A stretch of 18,742 bases of DNA, from contig CAJUND010000045.1 of NCBI GenBank assembly GCA_910587655.1, forward strand, positions 1-18,742. Reading direction: 5' to 3'. Shown here one piece after another: positions 6,925 to 12,282 of the stretch. The position numbers and the translations under genes were made by a program. The notes under the pieces are model-generated. The model did no database searches. It had not been told where the DNA came from and worked only from the letters and a program-made list of their open reading frames with translations. Positions within the stretch are counted from its first letter, which is position 1. The number at the start of each line of letters is the position of its first letter. This DNA is from an uncultured Agathobacter sp. GTDB taxonomy: Bacteria; Bacillota; Clostridia; Lachnospirales; Lachnospiraceae.

Positions 6925-6965
6925 AAAGAAAAAAACGGCCACGGAAATATTCCCATGACCATTTT
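6925..6965 (-). terminator. terminator of the MazF-like gene
   Basis: On the minus strand AAAATGGTCATGG (6953-6965) and CCGTGGCCGTTTT (6932-6944) pair fully if three G-U pairs are allowed, with an 8-nt loop, followed by TTTTTTTCTTT. On the plus strand the wobble pairs become A-C mismatches, so it works in one direction only. It starts 16 nt past the toxin stop codon. Confidence 0.75.
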
Positions 6966-6980
6966 CCTTTTACCATCCCC

Positions 6981-7325
6981 TTACAGATCCAGCTGGATCC
7001 GGACTGCCCTTTTTATCTGCCCCTCGTAATCAGTATTTTTAATGCTCCCTATCCACTTCCCCAGCCTGTCCTTGTCTATGGAGGTAATCTGTTCCGCCAT
7101 GGCTGTACATGGTCCGTCCAGCCCGCAGTCATTCAGATGGACATGGGTAGGCAGCTTTTTCTTTTTCACTTTGCTGGTAACCGGAATTACGGTCACCACC
7201 GGCGAAAATTTATTTGCCATGTCGTTGCTGATCACTATTACCGGCCTTATCCCGGCCTGCAGGCTTCCCTCTGGCTGCATGTCCAGCCGCGTTATGTATA
7301 TATCCCCGTTTCTGCACATCCGCAT
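6981..7325 (-). CDS. MazF/PemK-type endoribonuclease toxin, no antitoxin visible
   Basis: 114 aa. The start at 7325 is set by AAAGGAGAAAT before the ATG; longer in-frame starts run back through a terminator. Features of the MazF/PemK fold: GDIYITRLD at the start, GIRPVIVISND (Arg27-Pro28), and VVTVIPVTSK ending in the conserved Thr-Ser pair (50-51). Basic linker KVKKKKLPTHV and C-terminal AEQITSIDKDRLGKWIGSI follow. Family members cut mRNA at short motifs and are normally held by a small antitoxin encoded just upstream. Here no antitoxin-like gene precedes it; only a short, probably frameshifted gene behind its own terminator does. Orphan MazF genes of this type are common in Clostridia. It could be chromosomal-type housekeeping or a leftover of a toxin-antitoxin locus. 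Confidence 0.88.
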   Translation of the reverse strand: MRMCRNGDIYITRLDMQPEGSLQAGIRPVIVISNDMANKFSPVVTVIPVTSKVKKKKLPTHVHLNDCGLDGPCTAMAEQITSIDKDRLGKWIGSIKNTDYEGQIKRAVRIQLDL

Positions 7326-7475
7326 ATTTCTCCTTTCCTTTTTACATTCATCTAAAAGATGGTTTTTTTGCAGGTTATTTTTTGCCTTATGCCGTTCCAT
7401 GTCCCTGCGCAAAATCCACGCCCCTCCGCCGCCGGCAGTCCTGATCCGTTTCCAAAGGATTTTACCTCCTTCCCA

Positions 7476-7514
7476 AAAAGAAAACGGCCACGGCAAAACT
7501 GCCATGGCCATTTT
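7476..7514 (-). terminator. terminator of the gene upstream of mazF
   Basis: AAAATGGCCATGGC (7501-7514) and GCCGTGGCCGTTTT (7481-7494) pair on the minus strand with two G-U pairs and a 6-nt loop, followed by TTTTCTTTTT. It resembles the terminator at 6925-6965 in sequence, so the two bracket the toxin gene. It begins at the TGA that ends the frame discussed at 7514-7742. Confidence 0.75.
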
Positions 7515-7742
7515 CAACCACAAAAATAAGGAGTACATATCATACAAAATGTGAAATAACCGCTTTTATCCTGCAGAACCACCCGGCCTGTCAGGTCCCC
7601 TGGCCAGATAGCCATCCACTGTTCCAGCATGGCAGGCTCCATGGACAGCACCAGATAACCCGGTCACTGAATGGCTGTCCCGGCCCATACGCAGCCCTGT
7701 AATCCCCCTGCACTTCCTTCCGTCAATCCTGTTTCCTTTCAT
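7514..7742 (-). pseudogene. small unrecognised gene, probably frameshifted
   Basis: AAGAGGAGG stands before an ATG at 7742. That frame gives a 58-residue Gly/Arg-rich peptide (MKGNRIDGRKCRGITG ...) ending at 7566. A different frame in the second half reads YLVLSMEPAMLEQWMAIWPG, then DLTGRVVLQDKSGYF, and stops at 7514-7516, exactly where the terminator begins. The second half looks far more protein-like, and the terminator position agrees with it. A single-base shift near 7660 would join both halves into one protein of about 75 residues. I do not recognise the family. It could also be an intact 58-residue protein. Confidence 0.45.
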
Positions 7743-7844
7743 ATACCGCCCTCCTCTTTTAAATATTTAATTACACCGTTAATATGCATTCTTTCAGAAA
7801 ATGAAATTTCTTCATTTCCGACATAACATTTCCGGCCAGACCCA

Positions 7845-7853
7845 TGCTATAAT
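7845..7853 (+). promoter_or_regulatory. extended -10 promoter of the resolvase
   Basis: TGCTATAAT is a textbook extended -10 element. No good -35 is needed or seen. It implies a leader of about 130 nt with the palindromes described at 7889-7979. Between this site and the divergent small gene starting at 7742 lies GAAATTTC (7803-7810), a short palindrome that could be shared by both sides. Confidence 0.6.
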
Positions 7854-7888
7854 ATCCGTAAAGATGCCAATATTTTACGAACATTCAG

Positions 7889-7979
7889 AAACCCGGGAAT
7901 ACACCTTTACGAAAGGAAATTCCAGCCCTGAGGGGGGCAGTCCCGGGTTTTTGTAAAGGTATACCTTAACGAAAGGAAG
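7889..7979 (+). promoter_or_regulatory. palindrome-rich resolvase leader: candidate res site or attenuator
   Basis: Three structures overlap. (1) AAACCCGGGA (7889-7898) pairs perfectly with TCCCGGGTTT (7941-7950) and is followed by TTG, resembling a weak terminator. (2) CCTTTACGAAAGG (7904-7916) is an inverted repeat that recurs nearly unchanged at 7964-7976. (3) GTAAAGGTATACCTTAAC (7953-7970) is an 18-bp palindrome with one mismatched pair around a central AT. Small serine recombinases bind such dyads and cut at a 2-bp centre, so this may be the recombination site and operator. The hairpin may also act as an attenuator. Confidence 0.5.
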
Positions 7980-7993
7980 GAGCGTGTCTGTTT

Positions 7994-8668
7994 ATGGGAG
8001 ATATCTACGGATATATCAGGGTCTCGGAAAAAAGCCAGAACCCGCAGAGACAGTGGGACATCATGACGGAGCAGGAGGGAATCCCCCCGAAATACATTTT
8101 TGAGGACAGGGCAAGCGGCAGGGATTTTAACCGGAAGGCATACAACGCCCTCGTGGGGACGGAAAACACGGTGCCGCTCCTCCATGCGGGCGACCTGCTG
8201 GTGATATACTCGATCGACCGTCTGGGGAGAAATTACACGGAGATTAAGGAGCAGTGGAAACATATTACCCGGACACTCGGGGCGGATATCAAGGTCATCG
8301 ACATGCCGCTCCTGGATACACGCTCCACAAACGGAAACGACCTCGAGCGGACCTTCATCGCCGACCTCGTCCTGCAGATATTGTCCTACTGTGCACAGAA
8401 AGAAAGGGAAAATATCTTGGCCCGGCAGAAGCAGGGAATTGCCTCCATGAAAACCGTCGGCGGAAAAAAAGTCTCCCTTAAAACAGGAAAACCTACCGGC
8501 CGCCCTGCCATAGGTTACCCGCAGGACTGGCCGGATGTCTATGCCCGATGGAAAAATAAGGAGATTACTGCCGTGGAGGCAAGGCAGCTTCTGGGGCTTA
8601 AAACAACCACCTTCTATAAACTGGCCCGTCAGTACGAAACGGACCACCAGCCTGCCGACTCCATGTAA
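7994..8668 (+). CDS. small serine recombinase (resolvase/invertase family)
   Basis: 224 aa, with AAGGAG upstream of the ATG. The N-terminal catalytic domain starts YGYIRVSEKSQNPQRQ with the nucleophile Ser11. FEDRASGRDFNRKAY, LVIYSIDRLGRNY and the long E helix (AQKERENILARQKQGI) are the standard resolvase motifs. After KPTGRPAIGYP, a C-terminal helix-turn-helix (about 175-215, ARQLLGLKTTTFYKLARQY) binds DNA. Such enzymes resolve plasmid multimers or cointegrates, or invert DNA, at short dyad sites. Candidate sites lie directly upstream in its leader (7889-7979). It stands alone between its promoter and a strong terminator at 8731-8772. On a plasmid a multimer-resolution role is likely, which is inference. 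Confidence 0.93.
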   Translation: MGDIYGYIRVSEKSQNPQRQWDIMTEQEGIPPKYIFEDRASGRDFNRKAYNALVGTENTVPLLHAGDLLVIYSIDRLGRNYTEIKEQWKHITRTLGADIKVIDMPLLDTRSTNGNDLERTFIADLVLQILSYCAQKERENILARQKQGIASMKTVGGKKVSLKTGKPTGRPAIGYPQDWPDVYARWKNKEITAVEARQLLGLKTTTFYKLARQYETDHQPADSM

Positions 8669-8730
8669 AATATCATATTTAACACTGCAGGGGAGATTCC
8701 TGATAATTCCCCGCTTCCCCTGTGGCAGAA

Positions 8731-8772
8731 AATGCCTGTTCCCCGGAATCATGTCACTGGGGAACAGGCATT
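8731..8772. terminator. strong terminator after the resolvase
   Basis: AATGCCTGTTCCCC (8731-8744) and GGGGAACAGGCATT (8759-8772) form a perfect 14-bp stem followed by TTTCTTT; the upstream AAA run makes it partly bidirectional. Confidence 0.85.
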
Positions 8773-8817
8773 TTTCTTTAAATACCCCCCCCGCACACGT
8801 CTGATAACGAATGCGAA

Positions 8818-8850
8818 AATATTAATTGTCAACATACAATTGTTAATATT
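8818..8850. repeat. AT-rich inverted repeat with a TTGACAA box
   Basis: AATATTAA (8818-8825) and TTAATATT (8843-8850) flank ATTGT/ACAAT. Inside, on the minus strand, ATGTTGACAATT matches the -35 context of the hydrolase and signal peptidase promoters, but no TAAAAT follows at 18 bp. It could be a decayed promoter or a protein-binding site. Confidence 0.35.
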
Positions 8851-8914
8851 TAACTATTGAAACAGGTTGAATTAATAATAAAAGAAAGCAAAGTGAAATG
8901 CTGAATATCTTGCA

Positions 8915-9079
8915 ATGCCGGACGAAAGCCAGGCACAGTTTGAGTGTGGAGATACGATATCATTCAGCATGGAAGAACTGCGGGCAATGGAGTCCGATGA
9001 CTGGAAGCCTACGCAAAAAGTCTTAGACTTTGAACGCAAACACGGAATCAAAAGCCCGGGAACAACAGACAATGAATGA
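8915..9079 (+). pseudogene. 54-codon open frame, probable tail of a lost gene
   Basis: The frame MPDESQAQFECGDTISFSM ... KHGIKSPGTTDNE ends at a TGA at 9077-9079. Codon use and the acidic, polar composition look like a real protein end, but the ATG has no ribosome binding site and the frame is closed seven codons upstream. It is probably the 3' tail of a mobile-element gene cut by recombination. I do not recognise the family. Confidence 0.35.
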
Positions 9080-9100
9080 TTTCACGTTTACGAAGATTAA

Positions 9101-9240
9101 TCGGGTAGGAGGCTACCCATTAGTTGAATAGCCAACCCCACACACCACTATACGTACCGTTCGGTATACAGCGGTTCAATAGTTTTCACGATACTTTCAG
9201 ATAATAGTCGGTCATGGAGATATATCCCGGGTTGGCTATA
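9101..9240 (-). mobile_element. 3' end of a group II intron (domains V and VI), remnant
   Basis: Read on the minus strand, 9177-9144 is GAACCGCTGTATACCG-AACGGTACGTATAGTGGT. It folds into the short domain V hairpin, closed by ACCG/CGGT, that defines group II introns. It is followed by a domain VI-like hairpin (GGCTA ... TAGCC) and ends CCTCCTACCCGATT, the typical 3' end of one common bacterial intron type. Upstream, AGTATCGTGAAAACTATTG also fits that type. No reverse transcriptase frame is present, and domains I-III are not evident, so it cannot move by itself. ATAGCCAACCC (9128-9138) and GGGTTGGCTAT (9229-9239) are a perfect inverted pair around domain V. From 9241 to 9380 I see only an 18-codon minus-strand frame (MKRAEKDWNTGGKDAHMN). 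Confidence 0.75.
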
Positions 9241-9380
9241 ATTTCATTCGTGAAGGCTACGCTTAACATCTGCTCAATTCATGTGAGCATCTTTTCCCCC
9301 TGTGTTCCAATCTTTTTCTGCCCGTTTCATCTCTCAAATCCACTTAAATTCACAATTTCTATGATATCTTAACTGCTTTT

Positions 9381-9418
9381 AGAACCAGAGCAGAACCAGG
9401 AGGATATAATAGAACCAG
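9381..9418. repeat. three AGAACCAG direct repeats
   Basis: AGAACCAG occurs at 9381-9388, 9392-9399 and 9411-9418, just past the 3' end of the PIN toxin gene. Spacings are 11 and 19 bp. It may be a protein-binding site or recombinase arm sites; no partner is obvious. Confidence 0.4.
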
Positions 9419-9454
9419 AACATTTTCAGAGCTTATGACTTTAAATATTACCAA

Positions 9455-9877
9455 TTATTTATCCTCTCGAACCAATACCAGAAGATCCTGCGGTGTTATT
9501 GCTTTTACTTTAGAGCTCCGAAAATCTTCTATATTTCTTGTTACGATGAAATCAGCAGAAATCTCTTTTGCACATTCATCCTGCAGGCAATCCTCAAAAT
9601 CCGGAAAATCATCGCGTTCTATAGCAGAACAAACTCTTTCATGGCTTGCACCTACCACACGCAGCACCATGCATAATTTTCTCAACATTTTCCTCCTGTC
9701 AGTGTCTGAATGGCTTTTTCTTAAAATATAGAAGATATTAGGCAGACTATGAAATGCGATAACTCCCTGCACTTTCTCACTTGCACAAAGACTGATGATT
9801 TTTCTCGCATCGACGTAAAAGGGCTGCCGCATTGTCAGAAAATCCAATGCAACATTTGTATCAATCAATATAACCAT
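9455..9877 (-). CDS. PIN-domain ribonuclease toxin (VapC-like)
   Basis: 140 aa. PIN-domain toxins are Mg-dependent RNases that stop translation by cutting RNA. The N-terminus MVILIDTNVALDFL holds the first catalytic Asp6. The middle helix pair leads to FPDFEDCLQ (91-99, with Asp96), and ADFIVTRNIEDF (108-119) carries the last acidic site (Asp109) and the conserved Thr-Arg-Asn. This layout is that of the PIN_3-type VapC relatives. The gene overlaps the end of the antitoxin-like gene (9861-10175) by 17 nt, the usual antitoxin-first, translationally coupled order. The length is normal and all key residues appear intact, so it is probably active. Confidence 0.88.
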   Translation of the reverse strand: MVILIDTNVALDFLTMRQPFYVDARKIISLCASEKVQGVIAFHSLPNIFYILRKSHSDTDRRKMLRKLCMVLRVVGASHERVCSAIERDDFPDFEDCLQDECAKEISADFIVTRNIEDFRSSKVKAITPQDLLVLVREDK

Positions 9878-10175
9878 ACTTTTTCTCCCTCGCTTCCGCC
9901 AGTTCCTTATCGTAGTCCAGTTCTTCCGATACCGGAGTCAGCATTTCTTCTAATTCTATAAATGCTTTCATTTTAGGTGTCAGCATGCCGTTACCCTCAT
10001 TCCCCAAACTGCCATCCGACACATCTGAATATCGATTGGAATTGGAATCCAGCTCTGCTTTTTCTTCTTCCGATCCAGTCCACATAAAGCGCTCTATCAT
10101 TTCCAGTAAAAACTGTAGATTATCTTCTGACAATCTGTTGACTTTCTGAACTACCCGTTCCTGTAATGACATCAT
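9861..10175 (-). CDS. antitoxin partner of the PIN toxin
   Basis: 104 aa. GGAGGTGG stands before the tandem ATGATG start. N-terminal MSLQERVVQKVNRLSEDNLQFLLEMIERF is a helical segment like the dimer region of short antitoxins. The middle (about 35-65) is Ser/Asn/Gly-rich and probably disordered. The acidic C-terminal part (TPVSEELDYDKELAEAREKKYG) would wrap and block the toxin. No confident family name can be given; the antitoxin role follows from size, composition and the 17-nt overlap with the PIN gene. Antitoxins of this type repress their own promoter; a weak -10-like TAGAAT precedes the ribosome site, but no operator stands out. Confidence 0.75.
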   Translation of the reverse strand: MMSLQERVVQKVNRLSEDNLQFLLEMIERFMWTGSEEEKAELDSNSNRYSDVSDGSLGNEGNGMLTPKMKAFIELEEMLTPVSEELDYDKELAEAREKKYGYID

Positions 10176-10219
10176 ATCAATACCACCTCCATATTCTACT
10201 TAATAATTACCGTTTCTGA

Positions 10220-10441
10220 TCATTCCTGATAGTTTTCTTCATAAAAACCATTGACATATTCTGTTGCTGTTGCCGTGCATAACCCAAGAGCCTTGGCCAG
10301 AACTTCTATCCGCTTTTCTTTCTCAATACCAAGAACCTCAAGAACTGCCAGACCGCCTGTCACCTTCCCATTAACAAAGCTCCGCCATTTCTCCAGTTGA
10401 AGTACTTCATCAATCTTTTTCCCTGTCTCTTCTTTATCCAT
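10220..10441 (-). CDS. small conserved-looking protein downstream of abiEii
   Basis: 73 aa from MDKEETGKKIDEVL; the start is backed by ACAGAGGAA. An alternative ATG at 10492 (MSDVTKQK) has no ribosome site and would begin inside the 29-bp repeat. The sequence is helical and charged (WRSFVNGKVTGGLAVLEVLG, then KRIEVLAKALGLCTATATEY), with a helix-turn-helix-like end. I do not recognise the family. It lies between the PIN locus and abiEii on the same strand, 130-odd nt after abiEii and just outside the repeat flanking the AbiE cassette, so it belongs to the older backbone rather than to the cassette. A regulator or accessory protein is possible. Confidence 0.6.
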   Translation of the reverse strand: MDKEETGKKIDEVLQLEKWRSFVNGKVTGGLAVLEVLGIEKEKRIEVLAKALGLCTATATEYVNGFYEENYQE

Positions 10442-10490
10442 TTCCTCTGTCCTCCACGGCGGCTTTCTTTTTTGTTTTGTTACGTCTGAC

Positions 10491-10519
10491 ATGGCAGCAG
10501 GAATTCCGCGTCCACATTT
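10491..10519 (+). repeat. 29-bp direct repeat, left flank of the AbiE cassette
   Basis: Positions 10491-10519 match 12239-12267 in the same orientation with two mismatches (10510 and 10513). The core is ATGGCAGCAGGAATTCCGC. The pair encloses abiEii, abiEi and their promoter, and nothing else. Confidence 0.8.
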
Positions 10520-10574
10520 GTTAGAAACAATCGGGAGATGCAGTATATACTGTGTCTCACCTCTTTCATCTGTA

Positions 10575-11489
10575 TCATTTTGCAAACAGGTTACTGGCCA
10601 CAAGAGTCCGCATCTGCCCTATCACATCATCATAAGATACCGCATCTTTCGCAAAATAATCTGTAATAGCCTGATAATCCTCCCTGTAAAAAGAATTATC
10701 GCAAAATTCAGAAATAACTGCCGGTACATCAACTGTCTCATCCGCTGACGGACATATCCGCATCTTTGAACGATGTTCCCGCACTTCCCGTACCAGCACA
10801 GCAAATCCATCATTAAATTCTATCCGGGGAGTCAGCTTATAAATATCATACAAATGGCGGGAATAGCGTTTTGACTTTCCCTGAAGATAATAGTCGCACA
10901 GGGCAAAAACTTTATCTATATAGGTCCGTTCCAAAGACTGAAGGTTCATGGAAAACCTGCCCAGAGAAAACTGTCCCGCCAAATCTGCCCTACCCCTGCC
11001 TTCCAGGTAATCTCCAATATAATTGCGGATTTCAATAGTCTGTGTAGGAAAAGAATAAGAGCCAAGGGCAGTCTCCAGCTTTACATACTGTGGCAGCCTG
11101 TCATCCTGAAAGCCAGACACGGATTCATAAGAAAACAGATAGGCATTATAATCCCTGTCACTCTGGGTTTCTTCCCAGTTAGCTATCGGCATACCCAGTT
11201 CCTCACTAATCCCCCTCAAAACAACATTTTTCAATTTCTTTCTCCTGCTCTCCCCGATATGTTCCTTAAATGTAATATCTATATCCTCAGAAAAACGGTC
11301 TATCACATGGAAACCTTTTGACAGGGACGTCCCTCCCTTGAACACACACCTAGGCAACTGTTCTGAAAACAGTTTCAGGATCAGTGTCACATAGTAATCT
11401 TTTTCCACTACGATCGGTGTCCTCCCGCTGCTGTCAGCAGCCTGCCCAACCATATCCTTAAATGTTTCCCTGTCCCTGTGCAGATACAT
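10575..11489 (-). CDS. abiEii: AbiEii nucleotidyltransferase toxin
   Basis: 304 aa. AbiEii/MenT-type toxins are nucleotidyltransferases that block growth, reported to act on tRNA or other RNA; with AbiEi they give phage abortive infection and plasmid stabilisation. The signature is FKGGTSLSKGFHVIDRFSED: Gly52-Gly53, Ser55 and Lys58 of motif I, then Asp69 and Asp71 in EDIDITF as metal ligands. The downstream region (RDYNAYLFSYES, VKLETALGSYSF, RHLYDIYKL) follows the family plan. The length is normal and key residues are intact. The start overlaps the end of abiEi by 32 nt, so translation is coupled to the antitoxin. A GGGGGTAGGGT run precedes the ATG. Confidence 0.92.
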   Translation of the reverse strand: MYLHRDRETFKDMVGQAADSSGRTPIVVEKDYYVTLILKLFSEQLPRCVFKGGTSLSKGFHVIDRFSEDIDITFKEHIGESRRKKLKNVVLRGISEELGMPIANWEETQSDRDYNAYLFSYESVSGFQDDRLPQYVKLETALGSYSFPTQTIEIRNYIGDYLEGRGRADLAGQFSLGRFSMNLQSLERTYIDKVFALCDYYLQGKSKRYSRHLYDIYKLTPRIEFNDGFAVLVREVREHRSKMRICPSADETVDVPAVISEFCDNSFYREDYQAITDYFAKDAVSYDDVIGQMRTLVASNLFAK

Positions 11490-12108
11490 ACCCTACCCCC
11501 GTCTCATAAATCGCCTTGTATATTTTCAGCGGATACATTGCAAGAAACCTGTCTACTGCTGATTTTGTAAGGGCGTGCTCCCTGGCATAACCGCTAAGAA
11601 TCCGTCCGCAGACCTTCGGTTCCTCTTCTGCACACTTCTCCAAATCCTTCAGGCAGTCCAGAAACTGCAGGACAGCCACATTTTCATCCGTAACCTCAAC
11701 AACAGGGCGTCTCAGAATGTACTTCCGGTTTTTTATGGTTAATTCCCGAACCTGCGCCGGTGCATAATTACTGGTGATTTCTTCTGTAAGCGGCACCTGG
11801 GCAGACAGCCCCATACGGTTTGCCAGGGTATATCCCGAATAGTACCCTACCCTTTTCCCCCGGCGCCTCACATATTTATGGAGCACCACCGTATCTGCCG
11901 TCAAAGCCATCTTTTCCCCAAAAATATCTGTTCTGGGAAAATAGTAGATTCCTGCCTCAAACCTGCACAGGATACCGTCATCTGTAAGCCGCTTTAAGTG
12001 ATACCGGAGATTTTCTTCCGATAGTCCGGAAATGGAAATATCCCCGGAAAAGATTGGTTCCCCGGGTTCGTAATTCCCTTTCAGATATTCATACAGCATG
12101 ACGTTCAC
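11458..12108 (-). CDS. abiEi: AbiEi-type antitoxin and repressor
   Basis: 216 aa. First gene of the AbiE pair. The N-terminal winged helix-turn-helix (about 1-65: ISGLSEENLRYHLKRLTDDG, then GIYYFPRTD) binds DNA; the rest (YYSGYTLANRMGLS, KNRKYILRRPVVEVTDEN) follows the DUF6088/AbiEi type antitoxin plan. AbiEi proteins neutralise AbiEii without a stable complex (type IV) and repress the shared promoter by binding inverted repeats. A matching promoter with an inverted repeat lies directly upstream (12116-12175). The gene overlaps abiEii by 32 nt. Confidence 0.9.
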   Translation of the reverse strand: MNVMLYEYLKGNYEPGEPIFSGDISISGLSEENLRYHLKRLTDDGILCRFEAGIYYFPRTDIFGEKMALTADTVVLHKYVRRRGKRVGYYSGYTLANRMGLSAQVPLTEEITSNYAPAQVRELTIKNRKYILRRPVVEVTDENVAVLQFLDCLKDLEKCAEEEPKVCGRILSGYAREHALTKSAVDRFLAMYPLKIYKAIYETGVGYVSAQGQGNI

Positions 12109-12115
12109 CTACTTT

Positions 12116-12175
12116 CGATTTGTAAATTATTTTTTTACTTATCGTTAGTATATCCAAAAATTGAAATTCAGTCAA
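12116..12175 (-). promoter_or_regulatory. abiE promoter with inverted-repeat operator
   Basis: TTGACT (12170-12175) and TATACT (12147-12152) are 17 bp apart on the minus strand. Just downstream, CGATTTGTAAA (12116-12126) and TTTACTTATCG (12134-12144) form an inverted repeat with 9 of 11 matches, covering the transcription start and leader. By analogy with known AbiEi autorepression it is the likely operator. Confidence 0.75.
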
Positions 12176-12238
12176 TAGAAATAAACGGGAAATTTTGTTC
12201 TTATCTTTTTCCTGTTACATATTCTGCAGGTGTTTAAT

Positions 12239-12267
12239 ATGGCAGCAGGAATTCCGCATCTACATTT
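12239..12267 (+). repeat. 29-bp direct repeat, right flank of the AbiE cassette
   Basis: Partner of 10491-10519. It lies upstream of the abiE promoter and just past the stop of the gene at 12283. The preceding TTTAAT makes a TTTAATATGGCAG string that also occurs in the leader of hydrolase copy 2 (4276-4288). Confidence 0.8.
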
Positions 12268-12282
12268 CAGGCCTTCAGTCTC

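Noticed and set aside
6312..6962. A longer N-terminus of the DUF5688 frame (MVMGIFPWPFF) and of the MazF frame (MAMAVLPWPF).
   Set aside because: Both extensions are translations of intrinsic terminators; internal ATGs with good ribosome sites are the real starts.
7907..8752. A 281-codon open frame on the minus strand over the resolvase.
   Set aside because: It is the antisense of a clear serine recombinase with all motifs on the plus strand.
10491..12267. Xer/dif-type (pdif) sites around AbiE.
   Set aside because: Length and layout are similar, but the sequence lacks the dif half-site pattern. Only the direct-repeat flanking itself is reported.
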